A DNA stretch of 64,000 nucleotides, from the NCBI RefSeq assembly GCF_900177685.1, contig NZ_FXAY01000002.1, forward strand, positions 248,001-312,000, written 5' to 3'. The stretch comes from Agreia pratensis. GTDB taxonomy: Bacteria; Actinomycetota; Actinomycetes; Actinomycetales; Microbacteriaceae. Positions 6,968-14,855 of this stretch are shown one piece after another. Position 1 is the stretch's first letter. Each line of letters begins with the position of its first letter. The notes beneath the pieces were generated by a model, which had not been told where the DNA came from, ran no database searches, and saw only the letters and a list, made by a program, of their open reading frames with translations. The position numbers and the translations under genes are program-made.

Positions 6968-9900
6968 CTAGATCAGGTTGTCGCTCAGGTGGTTCGGCGT
7001 TCCAAAGCGGTGCGCCGTGATCGACACCGCCTGCTCGTGCAGGAACGGCAGCAGCTCGATGCGGCCCGACTCCGTGACCTCGCCGGCGTAGACGGCGAGA
7101 TCCGGGCGGCCGCCCGTGGCGATCGCGAGCTCGCCTGCAGATGCCCCGACCAGCCGCACCGTCGCATCCATCATTGTGTTCGCCCGAGCCAGCCACGCCT
7201 CGTCGCTCTCGATGCGCATCGAGAGGCCGCACTCGGCGACGGCTGCGCGCAGCTGCGCCGGAAGCGCGACCGCGGCCGACACCTCGATCGGCGCGCCCGA
7301 GACGAACGCGGCCGCCAGCACGCGTACGACGGATGCGTCGGTCGCGTCGCTGCCGAATCGCACGGTCACGGGGCGCGGCACGTAACGGAACACGTTGCGC
7401 TCGGCGCTGAGGCCAGAGACGTCGCGGGCGAGGCCGAACTCCGATGCCCACGCAGCGGCGTCGCTCGCAGCGGCGCGGCGCAGGCTGCCGAAGTCATCGG
7501 CGCTCAGCTCGGTCGCGGCGGCGTCGATCAGTCGTCGAACCGATGCGTTGGCCACGGGCGCGTCGGCGTGGCTCACGGCCGTCTGCCACGAGCCGAGACC
7601 GAGCAGGTAGTTCGGGCCTCCGGCCTTCGAGCCTGGCCCGACGACCGACTTCTTCCAGCCACCGAAGGGCTGGCGGCGCACGATCGCGCCGGTGGTTCCG
7701 CGATTGACATACAGATTTCCGGCCTGGATGCGCGACAGCCACACGCCCAGCTCGGCCGAGTTCAGCGAGTGCAGCCCGGCGGTGAGTCCATAATCGATCT
7801 CGTTCTGGATCTCGATCGCCTCCTCGAGCGTGGCGGCCGTCATGATGCCGAGGATCGGGCCGAAGTACTCGGTGAGGTGATACTCGGATCCGCGACGCAC
7901 GCCAGCGCGCACTCCCGGGCTCCAGAGGGCGCCGCTGTCGTCGAGTTTCTTCGGCTCGACGAGCCACTTCTCGCCATCACCGAGGGTGGTGAGGCCGGAG
8001 AGCAACTTGCCTTTCGCCTTCTCGATGATCGGGCCCATCTGCGTGCTCGGATCGGCCGGATAACCGACCGTGAGCGACGACACCGCGTCGACCAGCTGGG
8101 TGCGGAAGCGGCGCGAGGTCGCGACCGATCCCACCAGAATCACGAGGGATGCCGCCGAGCACTTCTGCCCGGCGTGACCGAAGGCCGAGGCGACCACATC
8201 TTTGACAGCGAGGTCGAGGTCGGCCGACGGCGTCACGATGATGGCATTCTTGCCGCTGGTCTCGGCTAGCAGGGGCACGTCGGGGCGGAACGAGCGGAAC
8301 AGTTCGGCCGTCTCGTATCCGCCGGTCAAGATGACACGGTCGACGGAGTCGTGAGCGATGAGCGTGCGACCCAGCGACTGGTCGGCGAGCTGCACGAGTC
8401 GAAGAGCCTCGCGGGGAACACCCGCCCGCCAGAGAGCCTCGACCATCACGGCACCGGAGCGGCGGGCCTGGCGGGCAGGCTTGATGACCACAGCTGAACC
8501 GGCCGCGAGGGCGGCGAGGGTCGAGCCCGCGGGGATGGCGACGGGGAAGTTCCACGGAGGAGCGACGACGGTGAGGGTCGAGGGCACAAAGGTGGCGCCG
8601 TCGACGCTGTCGAGTTCGCGGGCGCGCTCGGCGTAGAAGTGGGCGAAGTCGATCGCCTCCGAGACCTCCGGGTCGCTCTGATCGAGGGTCTTGCCTGTCT
8701 CCGAGGCCATGACCTCCATCAGATCGGCGCGCGAGAGGGCGAGTTCGTCGCCCGCGCGGTGCAGCACCTCGGCACGCTCGGCGCCAGAGAGCCGACCCCA
8801 TGCGGAACCGGCCTCGGCCGCGGTCTGGATCACCGCATCCAATTCGGTTTCGTCGTGCACGATCGACTCGGCGATCGTGTCATCGCCCAGCAGCGACGAC
8901 GGAACGCGGCGCAGAATCTCGAGACCCCACGCACGGTTCTGGGGCAGTGCGGGGTCGGTGTCGGCAGTGTTGTCGAAGCCGGTACGCGCCGCCGGTGCCT
9001 CTGAGGCGCCGCGGTTCTGTGTGCGGTTCGGCTGCGGTACGGCGTCGTCGAGCTCGGCAAGCGACGCCTCGAAGCGCTCGCGCTCACGGGTGAACAGCGC
9101 CTCGTTCTCGCTGAGTTCGAAGACGGCCGACATGAAGTTCTGTTGGCTTGCGCCCTCTTCGAGGCGGCGGATGAGGTACGCGATCGCCACGTCGAACTCC
9201 TGCGGATGCACGACGGGCGTGTAGAGCAGCAGCGATCCGACTTCGCGGCGCACGGCCTCGGCCTGCCCCTGGGCCATGCCCAGCAGCATCTCGAACTCGA
9301 GCCCGTCGGTCACGCCACGCTTCTGAGCGAGCAGCCAGGCGAAGGCGATGTCGAAGAGGTTGTGTCCGGCGACTCCGATGCGAACGTTGTCGATGCGATC
9401 GGGGTGCAGCGAGTAGGTCACGACGCGCTTGTAGTTCGTGTCACTCTGCTGCTTCGTCGACCAGGTCGCGAGCGGCCAGCCGTGCAGGCTCGCCTCGACC
9501 TCCTCCATGGGCAGGTTCGCGCCCTTCACGATGCGCACCTTCACCCCGGCACCACCGGCGGCACGACGAGCGGATGCCCAGTCCTGCAGGCGGATCATCG
9601 CGGAGAGGGCATCCGGCAGATAGGCCTGCAGCACGATGCCCGCTTCGAGACCGAAGAAGCGAGGGTCGTCGAGGATGCGCATGAACACGGCCATGGTGAG
9701 GTCGAGGTCTTTGTACTCCTCCATGTCGAGGTTGATGAACTTGGCCGGCGTCGCCTTGGCAGCGCGCTCGAACAACGGCGTGAGGCGCTCGACGATGTGG
9801 GCGACGGCTTCGTCGAAGGCCCAGGCCGAGTGCGGGGCGACGGTGGAGGAGACCTTGATCGACACGTAGTCGACGTCGTCGCGGGCGAGTAGTCGGTGCG

Positions 9901-10456
9901 TGCCCTCGAGGCGACGGGCGGCCTCGGCCTCGCCGAGCACGGCCTCGCCGAGCAGGTTCACGTTGAGCTTCGTTCCCTCGCCGTGGCTGCGCAGCTTCGC
10001 GATGGCCGAGCCGAGACGGGCGTCTGTGGCATCGATGATGAGGTGGCCCACCATGCCGCGCAGCACCTTGCGGGCGATCGGGATGGCGATGGCCGGCGCG
10101 ATGGGAGCTGCCATGCCGCCGAGGCGAACGGCGCTCTTCAGGTACCAGGGCAGGAACGCCGGTACATCGGGAGCGAGCGCGCGCAGGTTGCGCGCGGCCA
10201 CGCCGAGGTCCTCGGGGCGCACGACGCCGTCGACGAATCCGACGGTGAAGTCGAGCCCCTTCGGGTCTTTGAGAACGCCGGCCAGGCGCTGGGCCGACGC
10301 GTCGGCGGGGATGGCCGCGGCTTCGGTGAGCCAACGGCGCACGAGGGCGGTGACCGCCTCGGGAGTGGGCAGGTCGGTGGGGGATTCGGGGCGTGAACGG
10401 GTCGCGGCGTTGGGGGCCTCGATTGTCGCTTCCGGGTTAGAGGCAATGTCGGTCAT
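6968..10456 (-). CDS. putA: Bifunctional proline dehydrogenase / L-glutamate gamma-semialdehyde dehydrogenase
   Basis: A 1162-residue fusion that oxidises proline to pyrroline-5-carboxylate (FAD domain) and then to glutamate (NAD aldehyde dehydrogenase domain). The proline dehydrogenase barrel spans roughly residues 95-460: VKVSSTVAPHSAW, NLDMEEYKDLDLT, LQAYLPDA and VRIVKGANLPMEE are its usual blocks. The aldehyde dehydrogenase part (about 500-1000) shows PPWNFPVAIPAGS, LAETSGKNAIIV and GHAGQKCSAAS with the catalytic Cys near 766. A C-terminal extension of about 150 residues is less conserved. There is no ribbon-helix-helix DNA-binding domain at the N-terminus, so it is unlikely to repress itself. 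Divergent from a LysR regulator with a perfect palindrome in the gap. Confidence 0.95.
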   Translation of the reverse strand: MTDIASNPEATIEAPNAATRSRPESPTDLPTPEAVTALVRRWLTEAAAIPADASAQRLAGVLKDPKGLDFTVGFVDGVVRPEDLGVAARNLRALAPDVPAFLPWYLKSAVRLGGMAAPIAPAIAIPIARKVLRGMVGHLIIDATDARLGSAIAKLRSHGEGTKLNVNLLGEAVLGEAEAARRLEGTHRLLARDDVDYVSIKVSSTVAPHSAWAFDEAVAHIVERLTPLFERAAKATPAKFINLDMEEYKDLDLTMAVFMRILDDPRFFGLEAGIVLQAYLPDALSAMIRLQDWASARRAAGGAGVKVRIVKGANLPMEEVEASLHGWPLATWSTKQQSDTNYKRVVTYSLHPDRIDNVRIGVAGHNLFDIAFAWLLAQKRGVTDGLEFEMLLGMAQGQAEAVRREVGSLLLYTPVVHPQEFDVAIAYLIRRLEEGASQQNFMSAVFELSENEALFTRERERFEASLAELDDAVPQPNRTQNRGASEAPAARTGFDNTADTDPALPQNRAWGLEILRRVPSSLLGDDTIAESIVHDETELDAVIQTAAEAGSAWGRLSGAERAEVLHRAGDELALSRADLMEVMASETGKTLDQSDPEVSEAIDFAHFYAERARELDSVDGATFVPSTLTVVAPPWNFPVAIPAGSTLAALAAGSAVVIKPARQARRSGAVMVEALWRAGVPREALRLVQLADQSLGRTLIAHDSVDRVILTGGYETAELFRSFRPDVPLLAETSGKNAIIVTPSADLDLAVKDVVASAFGHAGQKCSAASLVILVGSVATSRRFRTQLVDAVSSLTVGYPADPSTQMGPIIEKAKGKLLSGLTTLGDGEKWLVEPKKLDDSGALWSPGVRAGVRRGSEYHLTEYFGPILGIMTAATLEEAIEIQNEIDYGLTAGLHSLNSAELGVWLSRIQAGNLYVNRGTTGAIVRRQPFGGWKKSVVGPGSKAGGPNYLLGLGSWQTAVSHADAPVANASVRRLIDAAATELSADDFGSLRRAAASDAAAWASEFGLARDVSGLSAERNVFRYVPRPVTVRFGSDATDASVVRVLAAAFVSGAPIEVSAAVALPAQLRAAVAECGLSMRIESDEAWLARANTMMDATVRLVGASAGELAIATGGRPDLAVYAGEVTESGRIELLPFLHEQAVSITAHRFGTPNHLSDNLI

Positions 10457-10475
10457 GGGTTCAGTATGGGATCAC

Positions 10476-10497
10476 GGTCACTTTAGATAAAGTGACC
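10476..10497. promoter_or_regulatory. Perfect 22-bp palindromic operator between putA and lysR
   Basis: Arms GGTCACTTTA (10476-10485) and TAAAGTGACC (10488-10497) around the two bases GA; every position pairs. It contains the T-N11-A type core expected for LysR-family sites. It lies 20 bases upstream of the putA start and 50 bases upstream of the regulator start. Confidence 0.8.
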
Positions 10498-10546
10498 TTT
10501 TGTAACCAATAAACATCAGTTCAGCCGATGAATGGAGAGCGCGACA

Positions 10547-11437
10547 ATGCTCGATGCCCGGCGCTTGCGCATCCTGCGTGAACTCAAGATTCGTGGCACC
10601 CTCGCCGAGGTCGCGTCGGCCATGAATTTCAGCCCGTCATCGGTGTCGCAGCAGCTTGCGCTGCTCGAGAAAGAGACGGGTGTCGAGCTGCTGCGCAAAG
10701 TCGGCCGCCGCGTGCAACTCACGCCTCAGGCCGAGATTCTCGTCGCTCAGACCGCCGCGATGCTCGAGATCCTCGAGAGCGCCGAAGCCACGCTCGCAGC
10801 CTCGTTGACCGCCGTCACCGGCAGCGTGCGGGTCGCCGTGTTCCAGTCGGCCGCGTTGGCACTGATGCCGGATGCGCTGAGCCTCATGCGCTCCCGCTAT
10901 CCCGAGGTGCGGGTCGAGATGGTGCAGCGCGAGCCCGAGACGGCCCTTTACGAGACCTGGGCCCGCGACTTCGACATGGTGGTCGCCGAGGAATACCCGG
11001 CGCACGCGGCGCCGCGGCATCCGGAGCTCGACAAGAAGTGGCTCACGTCTGACGCGGTCTCTCTCGCCGTTCCTCCCCTCGCGCGTCAGATCCACGGAGT
11101 CGAGTCGATCGAGGATGCGCACGACCTGCCCTGGGTGATGGAGCCGGCGGGTGCCGCCTCCCGACACTGGGCGCTGCAGCGCTGCCGCATCGCCGGATTC
11201 GAGCCCGATGTGCGCTACGAGACCGCCGACCTGCAGGCGCAGATCCGCCTGATCGAGTCGGGCAATGCCGTGGCGCTGATGCCCGAGCTCGTGTGGGCGG
11301 GGCGCGAGACCAGTTGCCGGCTCCTCGCGCTGGCGGGGGATGCGCGTCGGTCGATCTTCACCTCGGTGCGCGACAGCGGCGCGCATCACCCCGCGACCGT
11401 GGCGTTCAGAGAGGTGCTCGAAGAAGTCGCGGCGTGA
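10547..11437 (+). CDS. LysR family transcriptional regulator, probable proline-utilisation regulator
   Basis: About 296 residues. The N-terminal winged helix (MLDARRLRILRELKIRGTLAEVASAMNFS...SVSQQLALLEKE) is LysR-like, followed by a linker helix and a periplasmic-binding-like effector domain. I prefer ATG 10547 over ATG 10532: GGAGAG lies at 10534-10539, seven bases before it, and the protein then starts directly at the HTH. It is divergent from putA, with a perfect palindrome between them, so it very likely controls putA and itself, possibly with proline or P5C as effector. That function is inferred from position. Confidence 0.92.
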   Translation: MLDARRLRILRELKIRGTLAEVASAMNFSPSSVSQQLALLEKETGVELLRKVGRRVQLTPQAEILVAQTAAMLEILESAEATLAASLTAVTGSVRVAVFQSAALALMPDALSLMRSRYPEVRVEMVQREPETALYETWARDFDMVVAEEYPAHAAPRHPELDKKWLTSDAVSLAVPPLARQIHGVESIEDAHDLPWVMEPAGAASRHWALQRCRIAGFEPDVRYETADLQAQIRLIESGNAVALMPELVWAGRETSCRLLALAGDARRSIFTSVRDSGAHHPATVAFREVLEEVAA

Positions 11438-11561
11438 GGCCTCTTCTGGATGCCGAGATGACACTTCCGCTGCATCGAACCGCGATCTCGGGGCCATGAG
11501 GTGACGCGAACTGTCATCTCGATGGCGGGCTCGGGCTCGGGCGCGGCGCCGGGCACAGCGC

Positions 11562-11960
11562 TCAGCGCTCTGCGGCTCGGGCGCACTCGATGCAGAGCGT
11601 TGCCTCGGGTCGAGCCTCGAGGCGTGCGAACCCGATCGGCTGGCCGCATCGGGTGCAGACTCCGTAGCTATCCGACGCGATGCGCTCGAGGGCTGCTTCG
11701 ACCGCCTCCGATGCGGCCGCGAGCTCGCCATGCACCCCGTGGATGCGCGACCACTCGCTCGACAGCGTCGGACCCTCGGGGTCGTGCTCGTCGTCGACCG
11801 ACTCCGCGCCGCGCGCCTCGCGCACCTCGACGAGTGTCTGCGCCAGCCCGCCGAGTTCTCTATCGATGTCGAGCCGGCGCCCGCGCAACTGCGCCTCGAG
11901 GAGCCGCAGTTCGGCATCCGTGAGCGCTGATTCGGACGCTCGTGATTGCACAGTATTCAT
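11562..11960 (-). CDS. DksA/TraR-type C4 zinc finger protein
   Basis: A 132-residue protein. A long helical hairpin (residues about 15-95) precedes a C-terminal four-cysteine zinc finger: C102 and C105 in YGVCTRCGQPI, and C123 and C126 in TLCIECARAAE. This is the TraR/DksA layout, whose members act in the RNA polymerase secondary channel. Actinobacterial members of this size are mostly uncharacterised, and the acidic tip residues that make DksA work are not clearly present (the tip here reads ARGAESVDDEHD). It stands alone between the LysR gene and pepP. Function is therefore open: transcription modulation is a family-based guess. Confidence 0.88.
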   Translation of the reverse strand: MNTVQSRASESALTDAELRLLEAQLRGRRLDIDRELGGLAQTLVEVREARGAESVDDEHDPEGPTLSSEWSRIHGVHGELAAASEAVEAALERIASDSYGVCTRCGQPIGFARLEARPEATLCIECARAAER

Positions 11961-12030
11961 GCTCGCACGGCCGCGAGGCGAGGTGACCCGTGGCCGCGAA
12001 ACCGCCGAACGCGCCGTCTGCGGCGCGCAG

Positions 12031-13470
12031 CTACTGCGTCAGCGAGCGCACCCATGCCTCCACATCGTCGACCTCCACCGGCAGGGCGCCGGAGAGGTTC
12101 TCGTAGCCCGACTCGGTGATCAGCAGGTCGTCTTCGATGCGAACCCCGATGCCGCGCAACTCCTCGGGAAGAGTGAGGTCGTTGGCGTGGAAATAGATGC
12201 CCGGTTCGACCGTGAGCACCATGCCCGCAACGAGAGGCGTGCGCAGATAGAGCTCTTCGCTGGTCTTGGCGCAGTCGTGCACGTCGAGGCCGAGGTGATG
12301 CCCGTTGCCGCAGATCGCATAGCGGCGGTGGTACTGGCCCTCGGGGCTGAGGGCCTCCTCGAGCGTGCCGGGCAGAATGCCCCAGCCGTGCAGGCCGCGG
12401 GCGATCACGTCGTGCGCCGCCTCTTGAAAGTCAGAGAACAGTGCTCCTGGTCGCAGCGTGGCGAGCGCCGCCGCCCGCGCCTCGAGCACGAGCTCGTACA
12501 CTCGGCGCTGGGCTGGCGAGAAGGTGCCGGATGCCGGGAAGACGCGCGTGACATCCGCCGTGTAGAGGGTGTCGACCTCGACGCCCGCGTCGAGCAGAAC
12601 GAGGTGATCGGCGCTCACCGGGCCGTCGCAGCGCGACCAGTGAAGTGTGGCCGCGTTCGGCCCCGAGCCCATGACGGTGGTGTACCCGACGCCGTTCGCG
12701 CCCTGGCGGGAGTGGCGTTCGAACGTGGCCTGCAGCCAGCGCTCTCCTCGGCCGGAGAGTGCTGTGGGAAGCTCTGCGACGACGGCGGCGAAGCCGTCGA
12801 CCGTGGCGTCGACAGCGGCGCGCAGCTGAGTGATCTCCCACTCGTCTTTCACGAGCTTGAGATCGGAGAGCACCCGCTCGAGGGCGGGCGAACCGGTGTC
12901 GATGCCGCTCTCGGCCAGTGCGGGTTCGGCCGCTCCGGCAGAGAGAACCTCGCCAGGAATCATGCCGTGAAGCGCGCGAAGATCGTCGGCGAGCACGGCC
13001 AGCGAACGCACCTCGATCTGCAGTGCGCTCGCCCAGTCGTCGAGACCCGGGGCGGCTCCCACCCATAGCTCGCCCCGCATCGCGTCGGCGTAGAAGGCCT
13101 CCTCTCCCGCGTAGGCGGGCTCGGTGAGGTAGAGCACGGCGTCGTGGCCGGATGCGGTGGGCCGCATCACGACGACGGCCGCCTCGGCGACGCATCCCGT
13201 GAGCCAGGCGAAGTCGCTGTGCGGCCGGAAGCCGAACTCGGTGTCGTTGGAGCGAACCGCGCTGCGTCCGCTCGCGACGACGAGGGCATCTGCCGGGAAT
13301 CGGGCCGAGAGTCTTGCGCGGTGATCTGAGGCGGCCTCGGCCGCGCCGGGCGTGACCCTGGCGGTGCGATCGGGCTCTGCCCAGCCGCTGGCCATGAACT
13401 CGCGGAACGTCTCGGAGGTGGGGAGCCGAGGCATCCGGGGGTCGCGCGGGGCGGGCGAAAGAGTAGTCAT
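12031..13470 (-). CDS. pepP: Xaa-Pro aminopeptidase (aminopeptidase P)
   Basis: A 479-residue M24B metallopeptidase that removes the N-terminal residue before a proline. An N-terminal creatinase-like domain (about residues 40-190) precedes the pita-bread catalytic domain. Metal ligands are visible in LLDAGVEVDTLYTADVTRVFP (two Asp), HHLGLDVHD (His), LTVEPGIYF (Glu) and GVRIEDDLLI (Glu). Length and motifs match cytoplasmic PepP. Released proline could feed the nearby putA. The start ATG 13470 gives a conventional N-terminus MTTLSPAPRDPRMPRLP. A single-gene unit on the minus strand. Confidence 0.94.
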   Translation of the reverse strand: MTTLSPAPRDPRMPRLPTSETFREFMASGWAEPDRTARVTPGAAEAASDHRARLSARFPADALVVASGRSAVRSNDTEFGFRPHSDFAWLTGCVAEAAVVVMRPTASGHDAVLYLTEPAYAGEEAFYADAMRGELWVGAAPGLDDWASALQIEVRSLAVLADDLRALHGMIPGEVLSAGAAEPALAESGIDTGSPALERVLSDLKLVKDEWEITQLRAAVDATVDGFAAVVAELPTALSGRGERWLQATFERHSRQGANGVGYTTVMGSGPNAATLHWSRCDGPVSADHLVLLDAGVEVDTLYTADVTRVFPASGTFSPAQRRVYELVLEARAAALATLRPGALFSDFQEAAHDVIARGLHGWGILPGTLEEALSPEGQYHRRYAICGNGHHLGLDVHDCAKTSEELYLRTPLVAGMVLTVEPGIYFHANDLTLPEELRGIGVRIEDDLLITESGYENLSGALPVEVDDVEAWVRSLTQ

Positions 13471-13570
13471 GTCTGCAAATTAGCCCGTTCCTCGAGCACG
13501 TTTCAAGCTCGTTACGCCGCTCTCGACAATTCGTCCTGTGTATTCGAGTGCTGGCGTTCAATCGTCCACT

Positions 13571-13590
13571 GATGTCATGTAGCTGACATC
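13571..13590. promoter_or_regulatory. Inverted repeat upstream of the hypothetical gene at 13654
   Basis: GATGTCA (13571-13577), six-base spacer, TGACATC (13584-13590): a perfect 7-6-7 repeat in the 183-base gap between divergent pepP and the hypothetical gene. Regulator unknown. No other feature is clear in this gap. Confidence 0.45.
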
Positions 13591-13653
13591 TGGCGATGGA
13601 CTTTCTGCGCACGAATTGACGAGTCGAGTCGCACTCCGGAACAGTGGGCGATC

Positions 13654-14040
13654 ATGAGCACCCCCTCCGACGCATCCTCTGCCGCAGCCTCGAGCACCTT
13701 CGACGAATCGATCGACGACACGGTGTTCGACATGGTCTCGTCGACTGCGAGCGCGGTGTCGACGACGGCGCCGTCGCGCTTTCACTATCGCGAGGATCGT
13801 GGCGTCATCTGGGGTGAATACACCGGTGACACAGTGGTCGTGGGGCGCTTCAGCGGATACCGCGACCGCAACGTGCTGCACGTGTCATTCGTGCACCTCG
13901 GCGTCGACGGATCTACGACCGCCGGCTCGGCGACCTCGGTCGTGAGCCGCGCCGCCGATGGCGTGCTCGAGTTGACCGAGGACTTCGTCGGACCTGACGG
14001 GGCCGACCATGTCAGCGTGTGCCGCGAGGTGCGCGCCTAG
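13654..14040 (+). CDS. Hypothetical protein with WGEY beta-repeat motif
   Basis: A 128-residue soluble protein. The first 45 residues are Ser/Thr/Ala-rich and low in complexity. The rest has a strand-rich pattern: FHYREDRGVIWGEYTGDTVVVGRFSGYRDRNVLHVSFVHL, ending with LELTEDFVGPDG. This F.Y....G.I.GEY.G..V..G...G pattern is found in a family of short uncharacterised proteins sometimes labelled as N-acetylglutamate synthase without good support. The 3' end overlaps the convergent Lrp-type gene by 29 bases. ATG 13654 comes shortly after a 7-6-7 inverted repeat. Function unknown. Confidence 0.65.
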   Translation: MSTPSDASSAAASSTFDESIDDTVFDMVSSTASAVSTTAPSRFHYREDRGVIWGEYTGDTVVVGRFSGYRDRNVLHVSFVHLGVDGSTTAGSATSVVSRAADGVLELTEDFVGPDGADHVSVCREVRA

Positions 14041-14596
14041 CGTTCTGAGCGTTCTCTGCGCTCTTCGCCCGTTCGTCGCTGGTGCGCACGAACCGCGTCA
14101 TTCCGTAGCGCTCGCCCGATTGCTGCAGCGTGTCGCTGGCTGACTCTCCCATGCGCAGCGACACGTTCGACGCCATCTCGTCCATGATGAAGACGGTCAC
14201 GGTGGCCTTGACGGAGGGCCACTGCGCCAGCCGCGTGGCGACGAGATCGTGGATGGCGGCGACCCCCGAACCGCGAACCAGCAGCATGGCGTCGTGCTCA
14301 CCCGTCATCACGGTGAAGGACTCGAGCTCGTCGAGGGTAGAGAGGCGGCTGCGAAAATCAGACCACTGGCTCTGCCTGACCGTGACGAACACCATGGCGG
14401 CGACGTTCAGCCCGACAGCGGTCGGATCGATGTCGGCGTGCACCCCGCGAATCACTCCATTGCGCACCAGCGACTCGTAACGCGTATAGGCGTTCGATCG
14501 TGAGATGCCCAATTCTTCAGACAGCGTGGCGATGGAGATTCGCCCGTTGTCTCTCAGGATCTCCAGCATGCGCACGTGCGTCTCATCAAGATCCAA
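14012..14596 (-). CDS. Lrp/AsnC family transcriptional regulator
   Basis: A 194-residue feast/famine regulator. The N-terminal HTH (residues about 5-55, LDETHVRMLEILRDNGRISI..LSEELGISRSNAYTRYESL) is followed by an alpha/beta RAM-type sensor domain (about 65-150) and a 40-residue tail that is longer than usual and rich in charged residues. It is divergent from the peptide ABC transporter operon with 260 bases between them, so it likely controls that operon in response to an amino acid. A 9-bp inverted repeat pair in the gap (14683-14744) is a candidate site. Its 3' end overlaps the convergent hypothetical gene. Confidence 0.9.
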   Translation of the reverse strand: MDLDETHVRMLEILRDNGRISIATLSEELGISRSNAYTRYESLVRNGVIRGVHADIDPTAVGLNVAAMVFVTVRQSQWSDFRSRLSTLDELESFTVMTGEHDAMLLVRGSGVAAIHDLVATRLAQWPSVKATVTVFIMDEMASNVSLRMGESASDTLQQSGERYGMTRFVRTSDERAKSAENAQNARRAPRGTR

Positions 14597-14682
14597 GACG
14601 ACCCCCTGTTTTGTCCGTGTCTGCTGCTGCAGAATCTCTCGTTTAGAGATGTTATGTCGGAATACAGAGGTTTGTCACCACT

Positions 14683-14744
14683 TTGTCTTGACATCGAACC
14701 TTCAGATTGACACTTGATCTGTGTGAGAAGTAATTTCAAGACAA
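14683..14744. promoter_or_regulatory. Spaced inverted repeat and possible promoter before the peptide transporter operon
   Basis: TTGTCTTGA (14683-14691) and TCAAGACAA (14736-14744) are exact reverse complements, with centres 53 bases apart, about five helical turns. Between them lies a TTGACA (14707-14712), a possible -35 box, with a weak TAATTT 18 bases further on. The whole gap is much AT-richer than its surroundings. A looped Lrp-type operator is a reasonable reading. Confidence 0.45.
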
Positions 14745-14855
14745 CATTCCACATCTGGTTGGTGCAGAATTCACTGACCGACCGCACAGCAATACTCGCC
14801 CAGCACCCTTCCTCACCCGATAAGCACCTTCATCACCCGATAGGAGACCACCCTC

